Notes: generated from the sequence alone by a model not told the origin. Shown: positions 11,301-25,721, numbered from the stretch's first letter. The stretch is DNA of 64,000 nucleotides from Burhinus oedicnemus (GCA_008921705.1 VFFE01006626.1:6180-70179); one strand, 5' to 3'. Made by a program: numbers and translations.

Positions 11301-13443
11301 CTCGAATCCTGAGAAAGGCAGCAAAAAGCTCCTGGAAGCAGCTCTGGCAGGGCAGGCACGAAGAAGTGTAACCACCGTTTACAGTGGCCAATTGTTATAG
11401 TGAAAACAAGCCTGCCAGATTATATGTCACTGGGGAGGGATATCAGCCTCTGATCTAGGTAAGGACGGGACACGGGGGTACCTGGAGCCTTGTCAAACTC
11501 ATTGCTCTTATGTAGCAGGTTGAATAACAGAACAATGTTTACATTTCCCCTTGTGCCCTCAGTAGTTTGGGAGCTGGACACCTGAAAAGCATGAATGATT
11601 TTTAAAGCAGCACCAGTGTTGGCTCTCGATCACCAAAGCCCTGACTGTTCCTTACCAGCATTGAAACAAATAAAGAAAACTAAAAAAAAACCAAAACAAC
11701 CCCAAGTTATTGCTGCTTCTGAACCTGGACATCCAGTAAAGGCAATATAAATGATGGAAAATTCAGCAGCTAGGTCATACTGTAGGTACATCAGCCACGC
11801 AGCACTGTGAATATAGCAACTTAAAGTGCAATGATTCCGCGGAGAACCTGGCGAATTGCAGCCAAGAAAGTTTTTTCTAGTTTATTCCGCATTAACGCAT
11901 TGAAACTTAACATTGAAAGTTCCCTAAATATACAAACAAAACAATATCCATAGCTAATGGCAAAAACCATAAATTGAAGTATGTAGGAAACAAACGTCCT
12001 GTGTGCACTGGAGAGCAATTAACGTCGTCACAGGAAGCTATATAACAAACACACCAGAAACACTGGGTGCAGGTAGTAAAACCTTTAGAGCTTTAATCAA
12101 GAGGATGAGACGTCATGATTGGATTTGTCCCTCAGTGCAATGAAAGACTGTCTGATGCATTTATCATTTCCCCTTACCGCTGCCCTCTATACAAAGCATG
12201 CCACCTCCTTCTGTACTCTTAAGATACTCTTAAGCTCTCAGCTAGCTCTGATCCTTACAAAGCAGACACCTAGGACACACATAGCCTTGGGTCAAGAGCA
12301 GTGTCCCGGGTCACATTAGTCCCTACAAAATTGCCATGCTAAGGAAACAACAAAAAAAAAAAAAGGCCCCACCAAGGTGAGCTCTCCACATGCTGCACCT
12401 CCAGGCTTATTTGATGCAACCTAACAAGGTCTCCTCCAGCCTTGGTCACCACAAGACTTGTTCAGTTCTTCACCTTGATTACCAACACAAAGGCTGTAAC
12501 ATGGATGCTTCAGGTGCTCCAACAACTATCGAACAGCCACAATTTTCCATCATTGTCAAATGGGGGTGACTACTTTGTGGTGTAAAACTCTATTTTGCTA
12601 TTGCCAGTCTGGATCCCAACACACTTCAAAAGCCAAATTGGTAGTTTCAAAATTCAGCTTCATCCATCTCTTCTGAACTCATGTGCTTTCCAGAACACTG
12701 AGTCCTAATCCAGCTTGAATTGGACCATTTCATCTCATCCCAGGCTCAAATGATTCAGTCCATCAAACGCGTCTTTGAAAACTGATTTCTTGCAGATGAT
12801 CATGATTGCTATAAAACAGTATTTAAAAACATTTTAATAATTGAAAATAACTTTCCTTTCCTCTTATATCAACCACATGTTTGAGAAAGGGCCTGGGGTT
12901 TACCACTGCTTGGTGAGAAAAGCAGCAAAAAAGAGAAAGGGTAATGGGGTGATAATGACTGGAAATGTATGGATTGAATTTGGGACCTATTTAAATACAA
13001 GAAGACAATTTGTGACTTGGTGGTATATGCAAACACAGAGAAATGTTTGTGGCTCAAGTGTGCATTTGAATATAGAAAAATGTTTTGCGGCAAACTATTT
13101 TCCTTTTAGCGCCGACAATCTCTGACCAAACTGCCAGCTGCTGAAGCTGTGGTACCCACCCCAGTCCAAGCAGATGGGCTGTGTCTGCTTGAGAATTTCT
13201 CGGGAGACTTCCTATTTCTGCATTACGGCTGTAGGATGGTAATGGTTTGCAACCGCTGTGCTGACCTCCAGCACATGGCAGACCACAGCCAGGATTAAAA
13301 TTCCTGCCTTCACCTTGTGGCTCCAAACTCCTCCGTCTGTTTGATCTATTCCTAGGTGATGTCTTAACCTAGCAGCAATTAGCAAAAGAGCCAATGTGAA
13401 TCTACACTTCAACAAGGAGCTTCGCTCTGATGGAATACTTTAA
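8335..13443. other. Noncoding stretch
   Basis: No gene is recognised. Open frames are all under about 110 codons without family signal. Minor features are a short TA/CA/C low-complexity patch at 9191-9240, a G9 run near 11,127, and an A run near 12,352. No LINE or LTR signature is seen. Confidence 0.5.
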
Positions 13444-13531
13444 ATTTTTGGACTAGATGGTGCATTTGGACATCATTGTAGGTCCTTTCCAACCAAAAAT
13501 AGAATATAATATTCTGTTCTACTCTGTCCTG
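13444..13531 (+). mobile_element. Old CR1 3'-end fragment
   Basis: The stretch contains TTGGACTAGATGG, then GGTCCTTTCCAACC and a decayed ATTCTGTTCTACTCTG tail. This is the order of the CR1 3' UTR (GGACTAGATGATC, AGGTCCCTTCCAACC, ATTCTATGATTCT). Only the last 90 bp or so is left, with many substitutions, so it is older than the other copies here. Confidence 0.7.
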
Positions 13532-16500
13532 TCAAAAGAAACCGTAGAGGAACCAGGTCTGGTCCCACTTGACTCAGGTTAGCGGCATCTCGTTGTCTTT
13601 GAAAGACTCAGGGGTTTTTATTGGTTTTATGGTGCTGCATTTTAAGGAGTTTGGCAACTGGTGACAACACTTAAACCTCAGGTGTAGTCACTGCTAGGGT
13701 CCCATAAATCAGAGTATTTTGATAAACAGTTTGTCACTTGCTCCACCGGGGGCAAGGAAGTCAGGCTGAATTTTGCCATTAAAAACTATAAAACATTTTA
13801 CAAAATAAAATTGTCTGAAAGTGAATTGTGACTTTGGGGATGCTGACTTGTGATCCCTTACAAGAAGTCTCATTTTAAAGAGGATTCACTTTGAGTACAG
13901 CCTCATTAAGGACTGAACTTGTAAATCTCCCACAGGAAAACTGAAGCACATGAAAATAAAAATAAATCTTAAAAAAAATTGGTGTCTGACGAGCACATAA
14001 AGATGTAGAAGACACACACAGAGCCACTATACAAGATCCCGGGGGCTCTCACTGTTGTTCCTAGATTCACCACTTCTTTTTCTCCGTGGTGTGTCCCATC
14101 TTTCCCAACAAAGATGCAGAGTGGGAAATGGGCCAAGCGCAAGAGTACAAAGAGGCTTATAAAAACATTCTTCCCTATTAAGCAACTGGGCTGATTTTCA
14201 CCGTATAAAACATGAAGTAGATGGAACAAAATGCTTACCTACACATCGCCATTTCTGACAGAAACCCTAGATTGCCTTTGTCACTTTAGCACATGAGCAC
14301 GAGGCCAAATGAAACACATGTTTACAACTATAATGAGGATTAGCTTTGCACTAAAAAAGTTGAACTACAGTCAAAATTAGATGGTGACATGGGTATTTGC
14401 CAACAGCATTAAATGAGAAATAACGGAGTATGAGGTTTCTGGAATGAATAGAAAACGTATTGTTTAGAGACCTTTTTGGCTAAGTATCAACATATGCCAA
14501 TACTTAAGACTTCTTGTTCTTATTTACTTACCCCGACAATAAAACAATTGTTGTTTTGTGCCAACAGCCTGACAGACTGGTCCTGTACCTTAAGAAATAC
14601 AGATTGGATATGATTTCTCTCATATCAGCTTCAACCTACTTTTCCAAAAAAAGAGATGCAAAGTAATTGAGTCCAGAGGAAAGGAAATAAATGAAGGAGG
14701 TAATCGATTTTAATAACCTATAGCATCAACACACATTAAGAAAATACAGAAAACAGAGGGAAAAAAAAGCCCTTTCTCATTTCAGAAGACCAGGCAGCGT
14801 TTGTAGCTTCATCCAGCCCTGGGCAGAGGTTATCGGTGAAGCCTCAACAACAGCAATGATTGATCTTCCCCCAGCGCCCTCCGACAGCGCAAGCCCAGAG
14901 CGGTGAGGTAACCACCATTGTTCCCATTACAAAAACAAGCAAACTGATGAATTAAAAACCTAGGAAACGTTCTCAAAACTGGAGAACTTGAAACATATTT
15001 GCAGTTGAAATGTTCAGACTCTTTCCTGGTCTAACCGCTTCACTCCGTGGTATCGCCCGCTGCCAGGCCACCCTTGGGTTCAAAATGAACTCACTCCTTG
15101 CAGTATTTCACACCGAGGAGTGTGCCTCTGTCCCCATGCAATAACTCTACACCAGAATAGATAGAGACCCAAGCCAGAGCTCACTTGTTTTTAAAACAGA
15201 TATTGCTAGTAAAGACATCAGGAAAGCCTTCAAATTGTGGAATGATTTTCCCCAACCCTCTTCTCTACATCCAGCCCGAGACAGACTTGCTCAGCTGGTC
15301 TTCAGGTGGCCTTTGCATGGGTGTGACACAATGTGGGGCTGGATGGGGCTGAGCTTGTAGGTGGCATAAGGGGATCCTGATATTTCCACTGGGACAGAGC
15401 TCAGCTCTGTTAACAGTTTGGGGGAAACGGACAAAACTCTTGAGTTTTGTTGTGTTGTGTCTGGTCTAGTGCTCTGAAAAGCTGCTTGCATTACTGAAAA
15501 AAATAAAAAAGACATATTTCTCTGACTTGCAGAGACGGAGTAAAGCTTAACTCATTCATGCTTTCAATCAAACCACCAGCAATTGGTCCTGTGGGAATGC
15601 ATTTCGAAAAAGCATCATTAATTATTAGTTAGCCTACTCTTGAGATCGGTTTGCAAACTCTCTGGTGGAACATTTCTGGCAGAAAACAATTTGTCAATGA
15701 TCAAAGTGCTCCATGAAAATGTCAATATGGACAACGGTCCAAGGGAAAACAGGCAGGGTCCCAGCAGAGTCCAGCCTGCCACACTGATCTGGAGTCCTGC
15801 CTGCTGTCCCACCAGACCATCTCCTAAACAGTCTTATGGAGACGATAGGAAGCTTATACTGGAGTACCTGGCCCTAGTCTGAATGGGAAAGCAAACTATG
15901 GGCCTGATAGAACAAGTCCTTAGGACCTTCCCTTTCCATGGAAGGCGATGTCAGCACTACATGCCCTGCAAATCAAATCATCACAACACCTGTAAGTCCT
16001 GGATCTTTGTAGTCAATCCTTCTGTCGGTCTTATGAATTGAGGAAACCCTATTTGATGTCAGGAGGATCAACTCTGTAGCTTGCAACACCTGGATCCTGA
16101 AGGCAGGGAGGATATATGAGGTCCTGAAGCAGTATGTCAGTGGCCTGCCAGTTCTCTCATCTGTGTTTAGATTGTGGTCTCATAGCCCAGTACACTGTCC
16201 TCCGAAAGGGGATGATCTCACACCAGCAGCCCCCTGCCTCCCCCTCAGAAGACACAGTAAGGCAGGAAATAGGGTTTTGTCTCTATTTGATGACTTACAG
16301 CAACAGAAAAGAAGAAAAGTTCGCGTTCTGTCACAATTAACCACCAGAGGACTCTTCCAGTGAAATCTGTGTGAGATACAAGTAATTGCCAATCAAACAT
16401 TTGAGATTAAGGGAAGAAAAATTTATCTCTAAGAATATGTATGCCTAAAGAAAAATATACAGGCTGTGTAGATCCATGAAGAGAGATGTCATGTCTAGGT

Positions 16501-18392
16501 ATCATCATCATGGTAGGACATGGTTAGTTGCCTACAAGAGCCTGTACCTTTTGGGCCACAGAGTCTAAAAGCTCATGCCAGGAGTCAATCCCTTACCCCA
16601 AAAGTCTGCATCCACAAGGAGAAGAAAGAATTTTAAAGCATTTTATAGACTGAGAGGTGTGACAGTGGAAGCGGTATATGATTTGTGCCATTTAGCCAGG
16701 ACCTCCTAAATTGAATCCAGTAGTCACTTGGGTACTCACACTGCTGCTCTACTCATCACATTGCTCACTTTCCATGACCATGGAGACACAACCATGACCA
16801 CGATTCAGAGAGGAGACCCTGCACAGTCTTTCACTAATTGCCCCCATGGCACATATTGTCCTCTCATCTCTTTAACCCCAAGCCACCACGCTTGGTGTGG
16901 ACACTCTTTGCTGAACAAAACCTCACAGTGATGAGAGGGCAGATGCAGAAACCCAGCCCTGGGCTCCTGGGGTGGGCAGGAGGACCTCTGCACCAGGGAG
17001 CCTGGGCACACTCCCCAGCCCGGCTCGTTACTGCCTGTGGCAGGTAGGAGCACAAGCAGAGGAGAATTTATCTTTCAGCTGGTGACTTGCTGAGAGGACA
17101 ATTTAACTTTAGAGATCCTGGTACCTGGGTATGGACCCTTAAACTCCATGTAATACAACACCTACGGTATCCACGCATGAATATAATGTGTCTATAGGGG
17201 TTCTATATGTTCACCTCCTCCCTTACGTGAGCTGTCCTGACATCCCTTTAAAATAAATAAATAAAGGTATTGATCGCTTACCACCTGCGCTCCCGACTAC
17301 TATCCTGCAAATGTTTTTGCTCTGGGAACATGAAGCAACATATGTTAGCATTAACTTTTCTGCCTTTTTATATAGCTATAAACAGATCCATTGACTCCCC
17401 CCCACCCCCCAACCTTTTTAATTTTGCAAAAATAAATGCTTTCCTGGACAGTCAGAGTTCATTACTGAGACAGAGCACAGCTCCCCTTCTCCTGCCCACA
17501 AGAGCTGGAGCGAGGAAGCTCACATGGCACACAGACCACCCATCTTTGATTGCAGCGGGCGGGGAAAAAAAAAATCTCCCATATTCCATATTTTTTTTGA
17601 GACTCTTAAGATCATTTTTCTTAGGAGGATTTTTTTTTTTTAATGCATCTTCCGTATCATAAAACCTGTTTATTATTATTTCTTTGAGCTGTTTTTATTA
17701 GAGAGGTCTTTTTACTGTGTTTTATATTAAAGATTCTAACAAAGGCAAATAAAATTACATCTATAACTAAGTGCACACTGTTAGAAGCTTGAATCCGTCC
17801 CCACGCCACGGAGAGGCTTTGCATAGTGAAGATACTATAATACAGTCAGGGTTTTCAGAAAGGCTCGATACTCACAGTTAGGGCCAGGTTCACGTGGAAG
17901 CTCAGTTTCCAAATAGGCACCATTAGCAGATGACGTCAACCAAAGCAGACGTGATGTCATTCTCCTCTTCCGTTAGATCTGATCAGCCGCAGCTTGTGGT
18001 CAGTGTCACTTAGGTGGGAGCTTTCCTCCCCTGTGCCATGCGTAAAGGGAACTACTCCTCAGCGTAAGACCAGGGAATGGATATTTATATTCAAAACTGA
18101 TGGTCGTCTGGACTACAAAGCACGAGGACGTTTCAGCTTGCTGGGGAATGCAGAGTTAAACGAGAGGTGAGTTTGAGTAAAGAAACACGGTGCCTGAAGA
18201 GGCTGGCTGAAGCGACCCCAGCTCCGCAGCACCTCATTCAAGCACCCCAGATTAATTTACGAGGGGGTTCCATGGCATTGCACACAGTATTTCCACTCCG
18301 CAGCTCCACATACAACTGTGAAAGCAGCAGGGACAGACAACGAAGGGGGTCACCCGGGGTAAGGGCTTTTTTGGCTGGGGGTTAGGGGTTTT
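13532..18392. other. Noncoding stretch up to the first assembly gap
   Basis: No gene, RNA gene or clear repeat is recognised. C-rich and A-rich microruns occur near 17,398-17,412 and 17,560-17,640. A patch at about 14,895-14,975 faintly resembles the MIR core, but too weakly to call. Confidence 0.5.
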
Positions 18393-18412
18393 NNNNNNNN
18401 NNNNNNNNNNNN
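18393..18412. other. Assembly gap (20 N) with G-rich left flank
   Basis: Twenty N. The left flank ends in GGCTGGGGGTTAGGGG followed by TTTT, and the right flank resumes with AGCTACAACAG. The exact count of 20 equals that of the other gap, so it is probably a placeholder rather than a measured length. An unknown amount of sequence, possibly GC-rich, is missing. Confidence 0.98.
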
Positions 18413-19814
18413 AGCTACAACAGTGAAAGGAAGGCAGAGCGCTGCTCACACCAAGACCCCTCCAGGGTAGGAACCAGCCCTGGGAGACTCGACCGTGAAA
18501 GAAGCTACTTTGTCCTCCAAGAGCTGCTCTCCTCCCACATGCTTGCATCCTTCACATGGCTTTCACCTTGGCAGCCTCCAGAGGACCCCAACTAATCTCG
18601 CTTCGTTCACATTGGGTCAGAGTATGAGCTTCCCAAAACCGTAATTGCCTGGAAAATCCAATATTGCTGCAGCTGGGTCTCCAGGAGGGGTTTTCACACA
18701 CCCTCTGGTTTTGCAGCAGGGGACGAGGACATGGGACGGGAGGAGGTGGTTACGCAGCATCTCTTCCTCCTCAATTAACTCAGTGAGCCCAAAGGAAAGC
18801 TCACCATCTGCACAGCCCGTGAGTCACCTCAGGACTCGGGCAGTTTACTGTATCTATTAGTCAGCAGAAACAAACAACACAAATCCCTAGACATTAAAAG
18901 CCTTTTTAATTTTTTTTTTCCTCCCTCCCCAAAAATTTGGCTACGGATCTCTAATTATAATTTTCTGGAGATTTTAAAATATTTAATTGTGGTTTCTATA
19001 AACATGAAGATAAATTACTACATCTAAATATTGGTTCTCAACAGTTACTAATGCCTCTCAGGGGGCTGCTTTCTTTTACTAAGACAGAAAAAATAAATTG
19101 TAAAAGATTTTCTTTGTCCCATTCACTCACCATAGAGGGGACTGGGGTTTGAAAAGATTTCTTGTAATCGCCACCAAATACTTTCTAGCTCATGACTTTA
19201 GACAGTGTTATTAAGTAAACTAAAGGGGAAGATTGATTTCCAAGATGATACATTGTAAAGTCATGAGAAATAAAAGCTTTAGCTTTTCTTCCAGAAAATG
19301 AAGAGGCAGTAAATGCGATGAAGACAGACTAAGAAAGACACTGTACCACCCACCAGTTCCCCTTTTAAAGCTTCCAAGCTGACTGGCAGACAGAGCCATA
19401 ATGGGAAAATTTTAAAAAGTTTTGGGGCTTGGGTTTGGATGAGCAACGCAATGTGTGTGAGCATCCCCAAGGCTTATCTGGATGGTATGAGTGCCCTGGA
19501 TCTAACTTGTGGGCTGCAAGATTTGCAAGGACATGCTGAGGTATCACATATTCACAGCTTCTCAGCGGGTTAAAAAAATGCCCCGAGAGCATCGTCTGTT
19601 CCAATATTGCCCTGTTACGGCTGTAATGTATGGATGAGTGAGAAAATGGAAACCGACAGGAGGACAACCCTGACCAAACCTTCCCAGAGCTGAAGCTGCA
19701 GCGTGGGGTTGTACCAGCTCCAGTTACACCTCACAGAGTTTGACCTTTCAATGTTAAAAAGAAAGTTCCTAAAAAGGACGAATCAGGAACTGAGAATGTT
19801 CTCCAGAACTGAAA

Positions 19815-19872
19815 ATACCGTGATTGTGTCACCACATCTGAAATACTGCTGCCAATCCTGGGATGACTCCGA
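19815..19872 (+). mobile_element. Possible ancient CR1-like LINE remnant
   Basis: The plus frame reads VIVSPHLKYCCQSW, which resembles the VRPHLEYCVQFW motif seen in the clear CR1 copy at 42876-43694. The flanking sequence does not carry the rest of the CR1 ORF recognisably. It may be a very old fragment or a coincidence. Confidence 0.25.
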
Positions 19873-22800
19873 CACAACCATTGGAGGAAACTGTACGACA
19901 CGTGGTTTGCAGCCGGTCTCCTGGGGCCACGTCATAGGTGGGAGCCCAGCTGAGATGTGGGTGGAAGGCATCCCCTTCCCGAGCATCCCCCTGCCCCACC
20001 AGCCCAGCTCTGCACGTGGCCACGCTCTGAACCTGCCTGAAGAACTGTTCTCGCTTCAAAATAATGGCGCAAAAACATCTCAATTCATGAGTAACTTCCA
20101 TGGGTTTGTTCTTTAACATGGGATCAGTTCTGTGGTTGTGGCCACAATGCCCTGCACGACTGAGGAACGGAGGCTGCAGCTTGGGAGCCGGAGCAGACAG
20201 AGAGGGGAGGCAGAGGCATCAGTGTGACAAGCTGAAACTACCACTAAAGCGGACAAGGAATAGCCAACCAAGACAGACAGGGAGTGGCAGAAGGAGCCCT
20301 ATGTGAGGGAAGGGCACCTTGGGGTCTTTAGATGGGGATTTCAATCAAACCCAAAGCTTCATGAGCAGGGAGAACACCGACCCCTCTGGGCGAGCAAGCC
20401 GAGCTGCCACGTCAGGGCACGGAGGCTGCTCGCCCACGGAAACCCATCCATAGAGCCCTAAATGCTGTTATCTCCTACGTGAAACAGGTCAGGGATATAT
20501 ATATATATTTTTAAAAGCAGTGACATTTTTGCATGGGCCCTTACACAAGGGTTACAGCTCAGCTGTCTCGTTTGCCTGGCCCAAAGAGACTGCAGCCCTT
20601 GGCGGGACAGGAAAACATACACGGAGAGGCAGAGCCCAGTGACAGGGCTGAAAATAAAGCTCCTTTTGCCCGATTACAAGCTGAGCCATGGCCCCGAGCT
20701 CCCCTGCCTCTTCCACCAGCCCGTGGTGTTCTGAGCACTCTCCAAACAGACCCAAGGAGATGTGGTTCCCACCCAAAACAGCTTCCAGGCTCCAGCTGGG
20801 CAGAATAAGAGGAAAGCACAAACCACATATCCAGCTATATTAACCATGCATTCATAGACACATACTAATAATAGAGCCCAGGAACTGCTCCCAGGTTACT
20901 CATCTTGCACGTCAAGCCAGTCCTCATGGTTTCCACAGGCATAGGGGAGAGGTGGGTGTCTTTCTTGGTTTCATAACAGTGCTGCATGCTGATGTGTAAT
21001 AAATAAAGATGAAATGGAAATAATCCAACCCATTCCCCTTTGAGCAGAGTTCAAGGAAAATACTGCAGCTAGAGACTATAAGCAGACCCAATAAATTTGT
21101 TCCCCCGCCCCATTCCCCTTTTGTTATTAGGGTGTGACTAAGACTTTGCAGCATCAACTTTAGGTCTTCATTAGAGACTCTTGCTGCGAGCTCAAGGGAT
21201 ATTTTAAAATCACGTTAAAAATATCATAGGAAGTTGCAGCACGCATGCAAACACCACGCAAACCTGTGCATCGGGCTGGCCGAAACGTGCAGTCACGGTC
21301 CTGGGATTTTTCCTTTATCTTAAGCCTCGGATTCCTCTGGTGGTGTACTGTCTCCCGTGGATATTGTACCAAGGGAAGGCAGAGGGGGTTTAATCGACTG
21401 CATCCAGCTGTCCTCACATATTCAGATCCAAAGGACTGCTAGACTTTCTTGAGTCAAAAATGGAGAAAGTGGGGCTGTATTATTTATAAGGAAAAGCTTA
21501 TTGCCGGGGCTACTGCTTAAGACATTATTGTCTGACTGTGCTTTCTACCCAGTGCTCGCTTCAGACGACTGAACTTGACCTATCCACCCATCATAAATTA
21601 AGTTCTTTGATCTCATCTGTAACAACACAGAGCCCTAATAACAATAGATCAAACCGCGGCAGGGACAATATGCTTATTCTTTACCAACTAACTTTTAATT
21701 AGTAAACAGCGCAGGGGAAGAATCCACCTTTGCAGAACAAAAAGGGCAAGAAAAAGCATTTAGTACTTGAAAGAAATGGCTGATAAAGAGCAGAGGCATC
21801 TTTCAGTGCTCTACATCCTTGTTCTGTTCATCTGAAAAACCACATCAGCCCCAAACCATTAAAACCAGGATGAATTTCACATTGTAAGAAATCGCCACGA
21901 AAGCAAACATCAAAAGGAGCTGGGGAGGAGGAAGCAGATCAGGTGGGAGAGGAATAGCACGATGCCTTTTATCAACTGTTCATACAGAAACATCTTCTCG
22001 ACGACTGTCTGCCTGTATCCTTGTTAGGGCTGCCCTGGTCCCTGCAGGTCCATACAGTAAGGCCGGCTGTGGCTGAGTCAGGCTCCCATACCTCACAGGA
22101 GTGTTTAATGTTTGCAAAACAGCTGGGAAAAACTGCAGGGCTCCCATCATCCTGTTTATTTTTTGTTTGTGCAGGGTGGATTTATTATTGCAGAGATCTT
22201 TGCGGGTTCCCCTTTGCAATAAATAGCTCCAGTCGGCTTGTCATTTCCAGGTGAGCTTACCTGCTGCTGAGCAGGGTGGCTTCTTCCAGGCAAACATAAA
22301 TACTTTAAATGAAGTTTTCTATCAGCAGTGGCACTTGTCAAGGCAGGGATTTTCTGTGGCTGCGCATCTCGAGTCGCCTTACGCCAACGTAAGAGCAAAT
22401 TCTAAGTAAAGCTGCTTTTGCTGGAGCACCCCTGCCTGCTCCCTGGCCTTTCAAAATAGGGTGCAGCAACAGCTCGACCGGCCCCTCGGTGGGATGCTAG
22501 CAGGCACCCCTCACCTCTCCCTACCACTTTCACGAAAACAGCAGGTATTTTGCAGACCGTAAGTATCACAGGGGAAAAAGAAACGGACCGACATAGATGG
22601 TGTGCTCATGTCAGGCTCGTTTCCTTAGGAAAGCAGGCTAAACCCCCAACACAGCTTATTAAAACCTGCCTGACACAGGAAGAAGACAAACCAAAACCAA
22701 CCCAAACCATCTATGCAGTGTTACCACTTCCCAAGCAAACAAGCCCAGCCTGCCGCAGACCAGGACCGGGAAGCAAGCCCGTGGACAGGGATACCTCACT

Positions 22801-23989
22801 GAACCTCTCTGAGCATCAAAATCCTGGAGTTTAACCTCTGCAATCGCCCATCATGCCAGCAACGGCCTCGCCATGGCTTTGAAAATACCACGACACTCCG
22901 TGTATTCTCAGCCAGGTTTGATATTAAACTAAATATCTGCTGGGCCAAGGTCCCGGGATTTCATCGGCTATACGTGTCTGGTTATAAACAGCTAGCTACT
23001 ACCTTAAAAAACTCTACCAATCTGATTTTTAAACAATATTTCAATTAAAGAAGGAAACTCACAAGCCATTAATAAATAAGCCAACTGCCAACCCTTTTTT
23101 CCAGCAGGATGCCAGCGTACTCGAGCGATGTTACTAAGCCGACATACCAAAGACCCCCATGTTTTGTTTACCCCTGAAATGACAGCCCCTCTGCAGTGCA
23201 AGGCTGCAGGAAAAGCAAAGTAAAATCTGGGTTTCAGCTGAAATTATGGGATGAGTTTCACGTAGGGAAAAAAATCTTCATAAGCCAACTGGAACTCAGT
23301 CCGGACACCAGGGCAAATACTGGGGCTTTTATCAAATGTCAAGTGACCCTTAACGACTAGAAGCGGACAAGCTGGCCTCATTTTTATCTGTCGGCTGCCG
23401 ATTTCCAGGACAGAGGACACGAAGTGCGATACTTCGCAGGTCCTCTCTCTGCTACGTGTGCTGCAGGATGGGAACCAATGCCTGTGCATGCTCCAGGTAC
23501 AGCTCCCGAAACATGAACATTTAGATTTCCTTTCTACGTTCTAAATGCCCACTCTTGAAGAGATATTTCATTTTTACAAGCCAGATCATACACAGACAAA
23601 TGACAGCTTTCATTAAGAGGACAAAGAAGACAGAATATGACCACGGCTATTTCTTTAGATGAGTTCTCAGTTGGTCCTTTAGAAGTTAAAAAACAAATAA
23701 ATATGGTGAATTTTTTCCATTGAAGTCCCCGTGAGCACTGACACAGGATGAAATCCTGCCCACACTGAATCAAATAACTGGCAAACAAGTCAAAGTTTGT
23801 GTGGCACACATATATACGTACAAGCCTCAGAACACAGAAAAAGCCCAAATCCCTTTGCAAATTGTGCAGCCACAACACCCAGGAATAACACGAAACTAAA
23901 ACCAGCAAAACCCACCCAGAGCACTGGCAGGACCCAGCCTTCGGTTTGCTCGCAACTGGAAGGATAAAAAGGGGAAATCCGCCGCCTCA

Positions 23990-24048
23990 CGGATTTTAAA
24001 ACCACAGTCACAACTTTACTTTGTGAATTTTAAAATCACAGTCACGAC
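23990..24048 (+). repeat. Imperfect short direct duplication
   Basis: ATTTTAAAACCACAGTCACA is followed about 34 bp later by ATTTTAAAATCACAGTCACG. This is 18 of 20 matches, consistent with a local tandem duplication. Confidence 0.75.
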
Positions 24049-25683
24049 ACACATCCATTAATTACTGATACAGTTATAGCTGCTGGGCAGTTTTGAGAAC
24101 CAGAGGTAGACATCTGGAAGGTGAAAGACTCGCTCCTCCTCCTGTCACCACCACGGAGGGTGCCGAGGCCACGCAGCAGAAGTGCATTTTGTTCTTCAGT
24201 GGCATAACAGACAGTTTTGCCACCTACCACTACTCGCCGCCTTGTCAAAGCCTTGCATATTGTGTGTGGTCCGGAGTTGGGTCATGCAACCAGCCAAAGC
24301 CCTCTAACTCCATTTCCAGTTCACATCACTCTAATAGGCCCTCAGCTGGCCCGAGAAATTCCCAAACATCTCTTTCTACAAACAAGGAATTGGGTTTCTT
24401 TTGTCTTGCAATCAGGGGAGACAAATTCTCCCCTTAACCACAGTTTAATTTATTCCTTTTGGTTGTTATTGCCTCCACCTAGTGCAGCTGTCTAGACTGG
24501 GGTGGTGGTTTTTGTTTTTTTCCCTTTTTCTTTTTAGTTCGGGATTTTTGGAAGCTGCCTTTGCTTCTTTCCGAAACAAGTTTATTTTTAGTGTTACTTT
24601 TTCCATTGGCAAGATATTATGGCTGAGAGAGCCGCTCTCAGAGGAACTGCTCTGCTTTCAGCACGAAAATGAAAAAAAAAAATCTGCCTGGTTGGAGGGC
24701 AGGCGTAGGAGAAGGCAGCCGAGGTAATGGCGAGATGGTCCAAGGGAATAGAGCTCCGCGCACGTCAACGAAGGTTGGCTGCTGGCGTTGCTGGCAGCAC
24801 GCACTGCCATCAGGAAGAGCGCAAGTCCCTCTCAAACCCAAACCTGCTTAACCAAGAAGAGTTATGGCATCTTCTGACATCCTCTTGGATTAATCTCCTC
24901 CTTGGATGGAGCTCCATGTGGGAGGACACTGACAGGACTTGCACCTGCCCAAGCCACAGTACTCTTCTCCATTGGCTTCCAAGAACAAGTAAGCACTTGC
25001 CAACGAGCCACCTGAGAGCTTTAAATCATGGGTAACCTTGCCACATGAACCTTCAACCAGCACTAAACAGTTCTCAGGTGATTTCTCAGGAAAGGGGGTC
25101 ACAGACACAGCTTAATTTTTTTTGCTTTGCTGTTTACCACTCTACAAACACCCTGGTGGCTGGCTTCTTGCTGTGCTGACCTTGCTTGCTCCTGTTCTTT
25201 CACATCAGTATTTATCCCACTCTTTCTCCAAAATATGGAGCCCCTTCCCGTGATTTTGCTGGTGTGTGTTTTCTGAAAACTTCAGCTGAGAAAGGGATGG
25301 CAGAGTTTAGCCCTAAGTGAGTCCCCTTCTCAAATGGAGAGCTTAATCCCACTGCAATGGTCATCTGCTTAATTACCACTAGTTTACTACCTTGCAAAGA
25401 GTAAGGGCGCAAAAATCCAACATTGCTTTTGCAAAGGAAGAGGAGGACTTGAAACAATTGTACAAAAGTAAGACTGGTCTCTTATTTTTTCAGCGCCACT
25501 TTTCAGCATTCACAGCCCCCAGAGCGAAGGTTTCCTAGCTCCCGCCATCAGCCCAGCTTCACTGTTGAGTGTGACACAGCCCAAATACAGCAATATCAAG
25601 AGGGAGGAAGGAAAGAAAATAATATATTTAAAAGCAAATCCTACAGGCTTTCAGATTGGGAGTGAAGACGTGGGGGAGGGCAT

Positions 25684-25685
<2 letters not shown>

Positions 25686-25721
<36 letters not shown>

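Larger units (their letters stand above)
18413..25685. other. Noncoding stretch
   Basis: No gene is recognised. The parts at about 20,100-20,800 and 23,100-24,250 are richer in GC and CpG than the average here, but not enough to call an island or a first exon. The 19703-20116 plus frame (137 codons) contains a short stretch resembling LINE reverse transcriptase, listed separately. An imperfect 34-bp-spaced duplication lies at 23,990-24,048. Confidence 0.5.

Noticed and set aside
14895..14975. Patch resembling the MIR core (CCATTGTTCCCATTAC, then AAACTGATGAA)
   Set aside because: Similarity is limited to about 40 bp with several mismatches, and no tail follows.
18371..18392. TTAGGGG near the gap considered as interstitial telomere repeat
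   Set aside because: Only one unit is visible, so no array can be claimed.
22261..22330. Minus-strand segment ending CAGCAG before GTAAGCTC, considered as the exon before 4088-4259
   Set aside because: Good donor and compatible phase, but the peptide does not resemble the Mondo region and no convincing acceptor is present.
23100..24250. CpG-containing region considered as a CpG island / MLXIP first exon
   Set aside because: CpG and GC content are only mildly raised, and no open first exon with a start codon and donor encodes a Mondo-like N-terminus.
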